Source: Desulfobacteraceae bacterium (GTDB lineage: Bacteria; Desulfobacterota; Desulfobacteria; Desulfobacterales; Desulfobacteraceae). Taken from it: 64,000 nucleotides of DNA. A program made the position numbers and the translations under genes. The notes under the pieces are model-generated. The model ran no database searches. It saw nothing but the letters and a program-made list of their open reading frames with translations, and was not told where the DNA came from. This document shows, piece after piece, positions 16,038-24,510 of this stretch. Each line of letters opens with the position of its first letter. Position 1 is the stretch's first letter. The DNA lies in the NCBI GenBank assembly GCA_024225635.1, contig JAAEMK010000919.1:1-64000 (forward strand), read 5' to 3'.

Positions 16038-17296
16038 AACAGGGTTTAGCAGCCATTTTAATGCTTTTGTTTGCAATGGCGCAAGGGGCGTCAGCCGGTT
16101 TGGTTCCGGCTCTGGAGACGGACCTGGAGACGGAGCTGGCCGGATATGTTGAGACACGGCATTGTTTCCAGGCAAAAAGCCCCAATGACACCCTTGCCTC
16201 CGAGACCCTGGCAAGGGTGGAGGGGCGTGCCTCAACGGACGCCCTCTCCCTGTTTGCCTCGGTAAACCTGTCGGCCAATCACCGCTTTGGGGATGAATCC
16301 GGCGTATCCGTCCATGAGGCATATGTCGATTATGTCTCATCCGCATGGGACCTGAGGGCGGGCCGGCAGATCATCACCTGGGGAAACGCCGATGGGGTGC
16401 GGATCACCGACAATATCTCACCGTCCGACCTGTCGGAACATATTACCCGGGATTTTGATGAGATCCGGATGGCGGTGGATGCCCTCAAGTTCCGGTTCTT
16501 TGGCGCAGGCGGCACTGCCGAGCTGATCTACATTCCCTTTTTCAAGGCCGGCATCCTGCCGGACGATGACAGTCCATGGGCGGTTGGCGGATTCTCCCCA
16601 GCCGATACGGTCACGGAGTCATCAGGTGACGCGGAACCGGGCAGGGGCCTTGAAAACGGCGAGATCGCGGCTAAGTACGCCTTTTTTCTTCCCGGGTTTG
16701 ATTTTGCCCTCTCCTATTTCTATACATGGAACGATTTTCCCTATTACGCGTTTACCCCGAAAGCGGAAGAAGCGGACGACACTTATTTTATCACGCCCGG
16801 GTTCCATCGTCTCCACATCACGGGGCTGGAATTTTCCAAGCCCCATGGGGATTTTGTCTTCCGGGGAGAGGCCGCGCTTTTCCATGGCGGCCGCTATTCG
16901 TCCAGAGAAAAGGGAGGGCCCCTTCACAAGAAAGATCAGGTGAAATGGCTGCTGGGGGTTGACTGGTATCCCGGCGGCAACTGGTCCCTCCTGTGCCAGG
17001 TGACAGGGGAGAGTATCCTTGGATATTCAGACGGAATCGCCCGGGATGAGCACACCACCATGGTCACCTGGAACCTGTCCAGGAAGCTGTTGCGGGAGAA
17101 ACTCACCCTGTCCGGGATGCACTATTACACCCTGGATGAGGGGGACAGCCTCATCCGGCTTTCAGGGGAGTATGAGGTGATGGACGGTTTTTCCCTTTTC
17201 CTCGGTTCGGACATATTCAAGGGGGACAGGGCGGGGGATTTCGGCAGATACAGGGACAACACCCAGGTATGGGTGAAGGCAAAATACAGTTTTTAA
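16034..17296 (+). CDS. DUF1302-like outer membrane beta-barrel protein
   Basis: A 420-residue protein, GTG start overlapping the upstream stop. After a signal peptide ending near GASA comes a barrel-like sequence of alternating hydrophobic strands. The segment VDYVSSAWDLRAGRQIITWG with NADGVRITDNISPSDL is the recognisable core of DUF1302-type porin-like proteins. The C-terminus ends NTQVWVKAKYSF, with the terminal Phe typical of outer membrane barrels. Its place between the LolA-like gene and the RND gene suggests the outer membrane port of a lipid- or hydrophobe-export system. Confidence 0.75.
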   Translation: MKQGLAAILMLLFAMAQGASAGLVPALETDLETELAGYVETRHCFQAKSPNDTLASETLARVEGRASTDALSLFASVNLSANHRFGDESGVSVHEAYVDYVSSAWDLRAGRQIITWGNADGVRITDNISPSDLSEHITRDFDEIRMAVDALKFRFFGAGGTAELIYIPFFKAGILPDDDSPWAVGGFSPADTVTESSGDAEPGRGLENGEIAAKYAFFLPGFDFALSYFYTWNDFPYYAFTPKAEEADDTYFITPGFHRLHITGLEFSKPHGDFVFRGEAALFHGGRYSSREKGGPLHKKDQVKWLLGVDWYPGGNWSLLCQVTGESILGYSDGIARDEHTTMVTWNLSRKLLREKLTLSGMHYYTLDEGDSLIRLSGEYEVMDGFSLFLGSDIFKGDRAGDFGRYRDNTQVWVKAKYSF

Positions 17297-17335
17297 GCAA
17301 ATTTACGGTTTCCAGTTAAAGGAAAAGGTGCGGTA

Positions 17336-19675
17336 ATGATAAACATTAATAAGATCAACCTGTTTTTCGGCCGGCTCGGCGAGATGATCATCCGGTTCAG
17401 GTATGTGAATATCCTGCTTTTCATGGTGGTAATGGGGATCGCCTTTGCAGGGCTTGGAAAGATCAAGCCCGATGCCGGGTGGGACGCCTGGATGCTTGAG
17501 AAATCCCCCCTGAAAATCGCCGATGATGAGTTCAAGGATATCTTTGGAAACAGTGATTACGTGGCGGTCATGGTGGAGGTGGATGACCTTTTCACCCCCG
17601 GGGTGCTCTCAAAAATCCGGGAGCTTGGCAAAGAGCTTAAACAGAATGTGCCCTTTGCCGATGATATCCAGTCCATCACCGATTGCGAATTCTCACTGGG
17701 GAACGAATTCGGCTTTGAGATCGTCAATCTTGTGCCGGACGCCATTCCGGAGGATTCGGCCGAACTTGAGAAAATCCGGCAGCTTGCCCTGTCCAAGGAG
17801 TTGCTCAAGGGAAAGCTTGTCTCCCGGGACAGCACCCAGTCCTGGGTGATGCTTAGGCTTCATCCCTTTCCCAAGGGGTGGAGGGACGGGAACAATAAAG
17901 CTGCGGATATGGTGGTGGGAACAAAGGCCCTTGAGATCATCCAGCAGGATAAATACGCCATGCTTAATCCCCGGGCCGCGGGGCTGCCGGTCCTTGCCCA
18001 TGACAAGATGGGCTTTTTCAAGAATGAGATGAAGCGGACCATGGGCCTGTCCCTTCTGGCGTCCCTGATTGTGCTGACCATGGCCCTCCGGTCGGTCCGG
18101 GGGGTGCTGATCTCCATTCTCGTCGCCTTTGGGGCGGTGTTTATCACCTTTGGCGCCCAGGGGCTCCTGGGGATCACCATCGATGTGGGCATGATTGTGG
18201 TGCCCATCTATCTGGGCCTGGCCGTTGCCATCGGGTACTCCATCCATGTGTTCTCCTTTTTTGACAGGGAGTTCGCACAAACAGGAAAGAGAAAAGCGGC
18301 CATCATCCATGCCCTTGAAGAGACCGGGTGGCCCATCCTGTTCACGGCCCTCACAACCATTGGCGCCCTGGCATCGTTTCATTTTGTGGATGTACGGCCC
18401 GTGCGGTGGATCGGGTCCGCCACGTCCATGCTGATCTTTGCGACATTTCTCCTTGTTCTCATCATGATTCCAACCCTCCTTAGCTTTGGCAAGGACAGGA
18501 AGGTTGAAAACACGGAAAACAGGGAAACGCATTTCAATCACAAGCTGGGACATTTCATGGAGAATTTTGGCATCGGCGTCCTTGCCCGGCAAAAAAGCAT
18601 CATGACAGCCTTTGTCATTGGGGTTGTTTTCTGCGGCGTCGGTCTGACATTCCTGGAGGTCTCCTTTGACATAAGAAAAAGCATGGGGCTTGAAGTGCCC
18701 TATGTGGCAAGGCTCGATTATGTCAGCCATTCCGAGGTGGGGTCCCTCTATTCCTATAACCTTGTGGTTGAATTTAACGAAGACGGGCTGGCAAGGGAGC
18801 CGGAAAACCTGAAAAAATTTGACTCCCTCATGGAGGAGGTCAAGACGTTTGAGCTCACAAAGCGGGTTACTTCCATCGTTGAGATCATCAAGGATATGAA
18901 CCAGGTGCTGAACCAGGGCGACCGCGACTTCTACACCATTCCCGAGACCCGGGAGATGGTGGCCCAGATCATGCTCCTCTATGAAAACGCCGGGGGAAAA
19001 GAGGCGGAAAAATGGATCGATTATGATTACCGGCGGCTCCGGTTCATGGTGGATATGGAGAATTACAACTCCCTTGAGGCGAAAAGCGAACTCATGGCCC
19101 TGAAACACAAGGCCGAGGAACTCTTTCCGGATGCAAACGTGACCCTGGCCGGCTCCATTGCCCAGTTTACCGTGATGCAGGATGTGGTTTCCAGGGGACA
19201 GATTCTTTCTTTCCTCATTGCCATGGGGGTGATCACCCTTATGATGATGATCGTGTTCGGCAGCGTCAAGACCGGACTGATCGCCATGATCCCCAATATC
19301 ACCCCGGCCATCGCCGTGGGCGGGCTCATGGGATGGGCGGACATTCCCCTTGACATGATGACCATCTGCATCATGCCCATGCTGTTGGGCCTGGCCGTGG
19401 ATGATACCATCCATTTCATCAACCACGCAAAGCTCGAATATGAACGCACCGGGGACTACCATGTGAGCGTGAGAAAAACCTTTTCCGTGATCGGGGTGCC
19501 CCTGCTTCTGACATCATTGATCATCACGGCCAATTTTTCCGTCTATACCACATCCGTTGCCAATGTCTATATCAACATGGGCGTTCTCACGGGGGTCGGA
19601 ATCATGACGGCCCTTTTAACCGATTATTTTGTCACCCCCATACTGTTGGTCTGGTCAAAACCGTTTGGGAAATAA
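17336..19675 (+). CDS. RND exporter of the HAE3/MMPL type
   Basis: A 779-residue membrane protein with two repeats of one helix, a large periplasmic loop and five helices. The first repeat has MGLSLLASLIVLTMALRSVR and GMIVVPIYLGLAVAIGYSIH. The second has GVITLMMMIVFGSVKTGLIA and the conserved MTICIMPMLLGLAVDDTIHF. The Asp pair in the last motif matches the proton-relay residues of MMPL/HAE3 proteins. It follows the LolA-like and DUF1302-like genes by 39 bp, so the three likely form one export machine for lipids or other hydrophobic molecules. A strong hairpin follows 5 bp after the stop. Confidence 0.9.
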   Translation: MININKINLFFGRLGEMIIRFRYVNILLFMVVMGIAFAGLGKIKPDAGWDAWMLEKSPLKIADDEFKDIFGNSDYVAVMVEVDDLFTPGVLSKIRELGKELKQNVPFADDIQSITDCEFSLGNEFGFEIVNLVPDAIPEDSAELEKIRQLALSKELLKGKLVSRDSTQSWVMLRLHPFPKGWRDGNNKAADMVVGTKALEIIQQDKYAMLNPRAAGLPVLAHDKMGFFKNEMKRTMGLSLLASLIVLTMALRSVRGVLISILVAFGAVFITFGAQGLLGITIDVGMIVVPIYLGLAVAIGYSIHVFSFFDREFAQTGKRKAAIIHALEETGWPILFTALTTIGALASFHFVDVRPVRWIGSATSMLIFATFLLVLIMIPTLLSFGKDRKVENTENRETHFNHKLGHFMENFGIGVLARQKSIMTAFVIGVVFCGVGLTFLEVSFDIRKSMGLEVPYVARLDYVSHSEVGSLYSYNLVVEFNEDGLAREPENLKKFDSLMEEVKTFELTKRVTSIVEIIKDMNQVLNQGDRDFYTIPETREMVAQIMLLYENAGGKEAEKWIDYDYRRLRFMVDMENYNSLEAKSELMALKHKAEELFPDANVTLAGSIAQFTVMQDVVSRGQILSFLIAMGVITLMMMIVFGSVKTGLIAMIPNITPAIAVGGLMGWADIPLDMMTICIMPMLLGLAVDDTIHFINHAKLEYERTGDYHVSVRKTFSVIGVPLLLTSLIITANFSVYTTSVANVYINMGVLTGVGIMTALLTDYFVTPILLVWSKPFGK

Positions 19676-19680
19676 ACCCG

Positions 19681-19701
19681 CGGGCCCGGAGACCGGGCCC
19701 G
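19681..19701 (+). terminator. GC-rich hairpin after the RND gene
   Basis: CGGGCCCGG and CCGGGCCCG pair perfectly around an AGA loop, 5 bp after the RND stop. A T-poor tail follows. Probably a terminator or RNA-end protector for the export operon, possibly leaky into the next gene. Confidence 0.6.
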
Positions 19702-19738
19702 TGGTTACAATTTATTAAAATAGAAAGGAGACCGGAAA

Positions 19739-20065
19739 TTGAGTCGATTCTGGAAAACCGGGTCACAAACCCTGGCGGGGATTCTCTTGGTGCTTGCCAT
19801 GACAGCTTCAGTCTGTTTCTCCCACACATTGTACATGAATGTGGTGGACAATGAAGACAACACCGTCACCATTGAGGGGATGTTCTCCACCGGTGCCACA
19901 GCCGCGGGCCTGACCCTCTACCTGGAGGACGATAAGGAGAAGGTCCTCAAGAAAATTCAGATGGATGAGGATGGGGAGGCGACCTTTGAAAAACCCAAGG
20001 TTCCCTATGTTATTTTCCTTGACGGAGGACCGGGGCACACGGTTCGTGAACCCGGCCCCAGCTGA
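19739..20065 (+). CDS. small secreted protein, carboxypeptidase-regulatory-like fold
   Basis: A 108-residue protein with a TTG start at 19739, supported by AAAGGAG nine bases upstream. A signal peptide (LAGILLVLAMTASVCF) precedes SHTLYMNVVDNEDNTVTIEG. The mature 80 residues look like one Ig-like or carboxypeptidase-regulatory-like domain (LYLEDDKEKVLKKIQMDEDG, then GGPGHTVREPG). It sits directly before a DUF4198 gene, whose domain has a related fold. Together they resemble the small periplasmic parts of nickel/cobalt uptake loci. Function is not proven. Confidence 0.65.
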   Translation: MSRFWKTGSQTLAGILLVLAMTASVCFSHTLYMNVVDNEDNTVTIEGMFSTGATAAGLTLYLEDDKEKVLKKIQMDEDGEATFEKPKVPYVIFLDGGPGHTVREPGPS

Positions 20066-20160
20066 AGACAGCCATAAATTTTAACGATTATTAATACCAG
20101 GTATGACCTGAATGATTCATTCAATATAACAACGCAATATAACAACAGGAGATAAGTAAA

Positions 20161-21054
20161 ATGAAGAAAAGATTCACCGCATTGTTTACCTCGATGGCGG
20201 CACTGGCTTTTTCAACCAATGTTTTTGCCCACTCCCTATGGGTCAACCTCAATGAGTCGTTTGCCCACCCCCCGGGACACGCCATCTCCTCCCTTGGATG
20301 GGGCCATGTCGTTCCCATGGACGATTTCCTCATGTCCGAGGCCGGCGCCGTCACCATTGAGCGGTATGACCTGGTCGGGCCGGACAACAGCAAAACCGCC
20401 ATGCCCCTGCCCGTGATTAAGAAAGAGAAGACTTTGAAATCCAAGACCGGCATGGATATCATACCGGGTGATCTCGGCCTCAGGAAAATTTCCATTACAA
20501 AAGAGACAAAGCCGGGTACCTACCAGGTGGTTGCGGAATCAAAGGCCAATTTCTTTTCAGGGTATGTTGACAAGAACGGAAAAAACAAGATGACCGCCAA
20601 GGCCATGGACGAGATCAAGGATGCCAAATCCTTTGACTTCAGCTGCCGGTACAAGGCGGTTGCAAAATCCTACATGGCCATTGATAAATGGACCCAGCCC
20701 GAGCCCGCAGGCCACGAGCTTGAACTCATGCCCACCTGCGACCTGAGCAATGTCCATGCCGGTGATCTCATCACCTTCGAAGCCAAACTCAACGGCAAAA
20801 AACTCAACTGTGACTTTGACGGCATGAACTACCTGTTTGCCACCAGCAACACCTATGGCGGCCCCGACAAGTTCTCCCTGTCATCCTATATCATGGACGG
20901 CAAGGCTCAGATCCGGGTGCCCACCGCAGGAGAGTGGGTGGTAAGCGTCATGGTGAGAAAAGATGTCAAGCCGGACAATGAGCTGAAACACCTTACCAAA
21001 AAATGCCAGACCATTTACTACGGCTCCACCATTAGCCTTAATGTCAGGCCCTAG
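20161..21054 (+). CDS. DUF4198 (NikM-like) secreted protein, copy 1
   Basis: A 297-residue secreted protein. Signal peptide through STNVFA, then HSLWVNLNESFAHPPGHAIS, with an N-terminal His typical of DUF4198. Later parts (GDLGLRKISITKETKPGTYQ, PAGHELELMPTCDLSNVHAG, GEWVVSVMVRKDV) give the usual beta-rich layout. DUF4198 was once described as the substrate-binding region of nickel uptake systems. AGGAG precedes the ATG, and upstream lies a tandem ATATAACAAC repeat (about 20127-20150). A clear paralogue is at 47414, also beside a TonB receptor, so both likely serve outer-membrane metal uptake. Confidence 0.8.
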   Translation: MKKRFTALFTSMAALAFSTNVFAHSLWVNLNESFAHPPGHAISSLGWGHVVPMDDFLMSEAGAVTIERYDLVGPDNSKTAMPLPVIKKEKTLKSKTGMDIIPGDLGLRKISITKETKPGTYQVVAESKANFFSGYVDKNGKNKMTAKAMDEIKDAKSFDFSCRYKAVAKSYMAIDKWTQPEPAGHELELMPTCDLSNVHAGDLITFEAKLNGKKLNCDFDGMNYLFATSNTYGGPDKFSLSSYIMDGKAQIRVPTAGEWVVSVMVRKDVKPDNELKHLTKKCQTIYYGSTISLNVRP

Positions 21055-21069
21055 GAATTAGAAAAAAGA

Positions 21070-21092
21070 GGGACGCCCGGAAAGGGCGTCCC
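21070..21092 (+). terminator. hairpin after the DUF4198 gene
   Basis: GGGACGCCC and GGGCGTCCC pair with a GGAAA loop, 15 bp after the stop of the DUF4198 gene. AAAAG follows rather than T residues. It is the first of two hairpins between convergent genes and shares the GGGACGCCC core of the dispersed repeat family. Confidence 0.6.
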
Positions 21093-21108
21093 AAAAGTTG
21101 AAAAGTTG

Positions 21109-21153
21109 GGGCCGCCCATAAAATTATAATTTTATGGGCGGCCCTTTTTTTTT
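21109..21153 (+). terminator. strong intrinsic terminator; copy A of a dispersed hairpin family
   Basis: A perfect 17-bp stem (GGGCCGCCCATAAAATT and its complement at 21128-21144) has a 2-nt loop and a run of T residues. It terminates the plus-strand DUF4198 transcript and overlaps the very end of the convergent methyltransferase gene. The CCCATAAAATT/AATTTTATGGG core recurs at 24439, 30453 and 34472. Confidence 0.8.
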
Positions 21154-22162
21154 ATTTCAGCTTTTGGGCGGCCAGGAACAGGCACTTGGTGTTCGTTGAT
21201 CTTGAAAGGGTGAATTGCCCGAAGCCATTGGCTTCAAGGGCTGTTTTCAACTCGGTTTCGCTGAGATGGTGGCCCGGGTATCCGGCCAGGCGCACCGACA
21301 GTTCCACGATCCTTGAGGAAAGATCCTCATCTTCCGGCATATGGAAGTGGTTGGAAACAAAATACCCCCCGGTTTTTAACGAACGGGCGATCTTTTCCAG
21401 GATGGGACCCAGGTCATGGCGCCAGTTGTACAGGACATGGGAGGCAAGGGCCAGGTCGTATCCGCTGCCAAGGGACGCTTCCGAGTCAAGATCAATCCCC
21501 AGGGTTGAGATGCGCCTGCCATACCCCATCTCCCTGTGGAGGTGCCCGGCTTGATCGATGACATCCGGCAGGTCGCACACGACCGACTCAAGGTTCGGGT
21601 TTTCATCCATCAATCCCATGGAGTAATACCCATGGTTTCCCGCCACATCGCACATTTTCCTGAACTCCATGAACCCCGGCAATGCCCGGATAAACGCCAC
21701 GCCATTTTGAAGGTGCCCCTGGAAGGAGATGGAGCCCATGGTCTTTATGTTGTCAGCGGATGACAAGGCCGTGGAGCCGAATTCCCGGGGCGGTGTTGAT
21801 CCCTTCATCAGCCCCGGGAGGTCACGGAGTATCCCCTGGTGATAATTGACGGTGAACTCAATGTAGGGCCCCTGGAACGCCTCGGCCCAGGTCACCAGAT
21901 ATTCGGACGCCACCGGGGCATTGGCGTACCGTTCCCCGTTTTTCACCACAAGGCCCATGGCGGCCAGGCTCTCCAGGAGGGCTTCCAAGGGGCCGGGAGC
22001 CGCACCCAGCTCAATCGCCAGTTCTTCCGGTGTGGGCCGCTCTTTTTCCAGGTGATCAAAGATCTTCAACTCCACTGCCCCATGCAGCACTTGGGCACTT
22101 AACCCATGGCCGATCATATTTGAAACCGGCGCAAAGGATTCCTTCAATACGGGAATTTTCAT
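21152..22162 (-). CDS. SAM-dependent methyltransferase of the O-methyltransferase (dimerisation plus catalytic domain) type
   Basis: A 336-residue protein. The N-terminal 95 residues are a winged-helix dimerisation domain (LHGAVELKIFDHLEKERPTP, then LEALLESLAAMGLVV). The SAM site is KMCDVAGNHGYYSMGLMDE, then LESVVCDLPDVIDQA. The later LASHVLYNWRHD and LKTGGYFVSNHFHMPEDE match the plant/bacterial O-methyltransferase layout. It is 18 bp downstream of a TonB receptor gene on the same strand and probably cotranscribed with it. A different-class methyltransferase sits in the sister TonB/DUF4198 module at 48412. Modification of a metallophore-like ligand is possible; the substrate is unknown. Confidence 0.8.
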   Translation of the reverse strand: MKIPVLKESFAPVSNMIGHGLSAQVLHGAVELKIFDHLEKERPTPEELAIELGAAPGPLEALLESLAAMGLVVKNGERYANAPVASEYLVTWAEAFQGPYIEFTVNYHQGILRDLPGLMKGSTPPREFGSTALSSADNIKTMGSISFQGHLQNGVAFIRALPGFMEFRKMCDVAGNHGYYSMGLMDENPNLESVVCDLPDVIDQAGHLHREMGYGRRISTLGIDLDSEASLGSGYDLALASHVLYNWRHDLGPILEKIARSLKTGGYFVSNHFHMPEDEDLSSRIVELSVRLAGYPGHHLSETELKTALEANGFGQFTLSRSTNTKCLFLAAQKLK

Positions 22163-22180
22163 TATATTCTCCTGAATATT

Positions 22181-24286
22181 CTAGAACCGCAGGGAGGCTG
22201 TGATGCCGACGGTTCTGGGTTCGGCCACCGTATATTGACCAATGGCCTCGTACATATATTCAAAATACTCCTTGTCAAAGAGGTTTTTGCCGTAAAGATA
22301 AATATCCCAGTTTGCCGCCTCATAACCGATCTTTGCGTTGTAGATCTCATAGGCGTCCCGGCTCACCGAATTGATGTCGTCATAATGGGTCTTGCCGTAG
22401 CTTTGCATGTCGGCCCTGGCAAAGAGACCGGTTGGGTGCCGGTATTGGACGGCCAGGTTAAAGGTGTGCTCCGGGCTGTTTTGCGGGGTCTTTCCTGAAC
22501 AATCAATGCCGTACATATTGGTGTAGTCGTCAAATTCCGCATCGTTGACGCCCAGGGCCGCCGTGATGTCAAGGCCGTTTACCGGACGGGCCTTTACCTC
22601 CAGTTCAAGGCCCCTGCTGTGGGCCTCGGCTGCGTTTGAGGCGATGTAGACACCGGTGGACGGGGAGTTCCAGACATGCATATCCTTTATGTCGATATAG
22701 TAAAGGGTGGCGTTGCAGATGAGTTTGTTGTCAAACCAGGAGGTCTTTGTTCCGATCTCATAATTCAGGGAGGTCTGCTCGTCAAATTTGACGTTGTCCT
22801 TGTCGTCGCTGAATGCGTTCAACCCGCCGGCCAGGTAGCCCTGGGCCGCGCTCAGGTACACCATGGCATTGCTGTTCATGGTCAGGGAGAGGACGCCCTT
22901 GGGCAGCAATGCATCCCAGTCGTCTTCCGCGGTATAGGCCACGGGCATGGGGGTGCCGCCAAAGGGATTTGAGGCCAGCTCTTCCCCCGTGTCCGGGTTG
23001 CTCATTTTATGCCGGTAGTTGAGCTCCTTGTCGATCCTTTCATACCTCAGGCCGGCGGTGAAGTTCAATCGCGAGGTAACAGGCAGGGTCACCTGCCCAA
23101 AGGCCGACATGGTCCGTTCCTCGGTATCCGAGGGCCAGTTGTTCTTGAGGAAGTAACCGAATCCATCCCATCCCCAGGAGTTATAGGTCACGGAGTGGTC
23201 GTGGCTTTTGCTGTCGTCCATGGAGTAGTAGAGCCCGCCCAGCCATTTGAATTTGCTATCCGTGTCAGGGGACTGGACGCGGAACTCCTGGGTGAAGGTG
23301 GTGTATTCATCATCGCCGATGGCCTTGTTCGATGAAGGGTGTTTGCCCCGCCAGTCATTCACATACTTTACTTCCGAGTCCCTGAAGGTGGAGACCGACT
23401 TCAACGTCGCCCCATTGGCGGCATAGCTGATATCCAGGGCCGAGCTGAAGGTGGTGTTTTCAAACCTGTCATCCGGGTCCCTGTATTCGTGGTCCCGGAT
23501 CTCTTTGGTGGAGATGAAAGATCTGCCGCCGTCCCTGGTCCGGTTCATTCCCCCATGGAGATTGATTTCCAGGCGGTCGCCGGGCAGCCACCTCAGCAGG
23601 GTTTTGGCCTTCATCGCCTCTTCGTCGTCAAAATAGTCCTGATCGGGATGATCGTTTTTCATGAACCCCCGGGTTTCACGATGGGCGCCGGAGAGGCCGA
23701 AAAAGAGTTTGTCCTTTACAATGGGACCGTTGACAAACCCTTTCACCCCGTAGGTCTCATCTTCGGCAACCTCTGCCATGATTTTTCCCTGGACCGTGTT
23801 GTCCGGTTTTTTAGATACCACATTGATAATGCCGCCGATGGCATTCTTGCCGTACAGGCTCCCCTGGGGGCCCCTGAGCACCTCCACCCGTTCCACATTG
23901 TTGAGGTCGGCATCATAAAACGCCCCCTGGTCCGTGGGGATGCCGTCAACATAGATCACCACCGGGTTCTTGCCAGTGAACATGCTGTGGCCGATGCCCC
24001 TGAAGTTGACCTGCTCAACCCCCTCCATGGTGCTCAAGGTCATGTTGGGCACCATGCTGATCACATCCTGGACACTGGTGATGCCGGCATCCTCGAGATC
24101 GATCTCGGTGAAAGCGGAAATTGCCGACGGAACTTCCTGTATATTCTCCTCGCGCTTGTCTGCCGTGACCGTAATGGCATCCAGCTGAACAGGCTTCTTT
24201 TCCTGTGCAAGGGCGGGCGGGGCGATGAACAGACCGGCCAGCAGCAGCCCCAGGCCGCCATTTATCCATTTTGTGCGAAACATCAT
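22181..24286 (-). CDS. TonB-dependent outer membrane receptor 1
   Basis: A 701-residue receptor. Signal peptide ends near PPALAQ. The TonB-box/plug start is LDAITVTADKREENIQEVP, followed by plug motifs (VNFRGIGHSMF, VEVLRGPQGSLYGKNAIGG). A 22-strand barrel should fill residues about 200-701, ending in GITASLRF with the terminal Phe. AAAGGAGAGA precedes ATGATG. Such receptors import iron chelates, cobalamin, nickel chelates or glycans using TonB energy. The ligand is not clear, but a DUF4198 gene and AraC regulators nearby favour a metal complex. Tandem AAACGGA boxes lie about 116-143 bp upstream. Confidence 0.9.
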   Translation of the reverse strand: MMFRTKWINGGLGLLLAGLFIAPPALAQEKKPVQLDAITVTADKREENIQEVPSAISAFTEIDLEDAGITSVQDVISMVPNMTLSTMEGVEQVNFRGIGHSMFTGKNPVVIYVDGIPTDQGAFYDADLNNVERVEVLRGPQGSLYGKNAIGGIINVVSKKPDNTVQGKIMAEVAEDETYGVKGFVNGPIVKDKLFFGLSGAHRETRGFMKNDHPDQDYFDDEEAMKAKTLLRWLPGDRLEINLHGGMNRTRDGGRSFISTKEIRDHEYRDPDDRFENTTFSSALDISYAANGATLKSVSTFRDSEVKYVNDWRGKHPSSNKAIGDDEYTTFTQEFRVQSPDTDSKFKWLGGLYYSMDDSKSHDHSVTYNSWGWDGFGYFLKNNWPSDTEERTMSAFGQVTLPVTSRLNFTAGLRYERIDKELNYRHKMSNPDTGEELASNPFGGTPMPVAYTAEDDWDALLPKGVLSLTMNSNAMVYLSAAQGYLAGGLNAFSDDKDNVKFDEQTSLNYEIGTKTSWFDNKLICNATLYYIDIKDMHVWNSPSTGVYIASNAAEAHSRGLELEVKARPVNGLDITAALGVNDAEFDDYTNMYGIDCSGKTPQNSPEHTFNLAVQYRHPTGLFARADMQSYGKTHYDDINSVSRDAYEIYNAKIGYEAANWDIYLYGKNLFDKEYFEYMYEAIGQYTVAEPRTVGITASLRF

Positions 24287-24401
24287 GAACGAATCTCTCC
24301 TTTTGTTTGCTTTGTTAATTGTGCCTACATTACATCTTAAAATGTTTTGTAAGCCTAATTAAGTCTTTGAAGGCGAAAGAACAACTGCCGGGAGATGCCT
24401 G

Positions 24402-24429
24402 AAACGGATTTATCTTTGCCCGAAACGGA
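24402..24429 (-). promoter_or_regulatory. tandem AAACGGA boxes upstream of TonB receptor 1
   Basis: AAACGGA occurs at 24402-24408 and 24423-24429, 21 bp apart, i.e. two helical turns, the usual arrangement for AraC-type activators. The proximal copy is 116 bp from the receptor start. The same pair, with flanks AGAT-CC and TTTGCC also kept, precedes TonB receptor 2. Confidence 0.6.
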
Positions 24430-24438
24430 TCGGAAGTT

Positions 24439-24496
24439 GGGGACGACCATAAAATTAATCGTTTCTTCAGGGAAAGTCATATTTTCATGGGCGCCC
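24439..24496. repeat. dispersed hairpin family, copy B (imperfect)
   Basis: GGGGACGACCATAAAATTA on the left and ATTTTCATGGGCGCCCTC on the right form an imperfect stem. It lies 15 bp after the end of TonB receptor gene 2, where a terminator is expected. It shares the CCATAAAATTA core with copies A, C and D. Confidence 0.6.
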
Positions 24497-24510
24497 TCTT
24501 TACAAATCCG

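Noticed and set aside
17693..19462. 589-codon minus-strand ORF, His/Gly-rich
   Set aside because: Antisense of the RND transporter gene; the composition is an artefact of GC-rich coding DNA.
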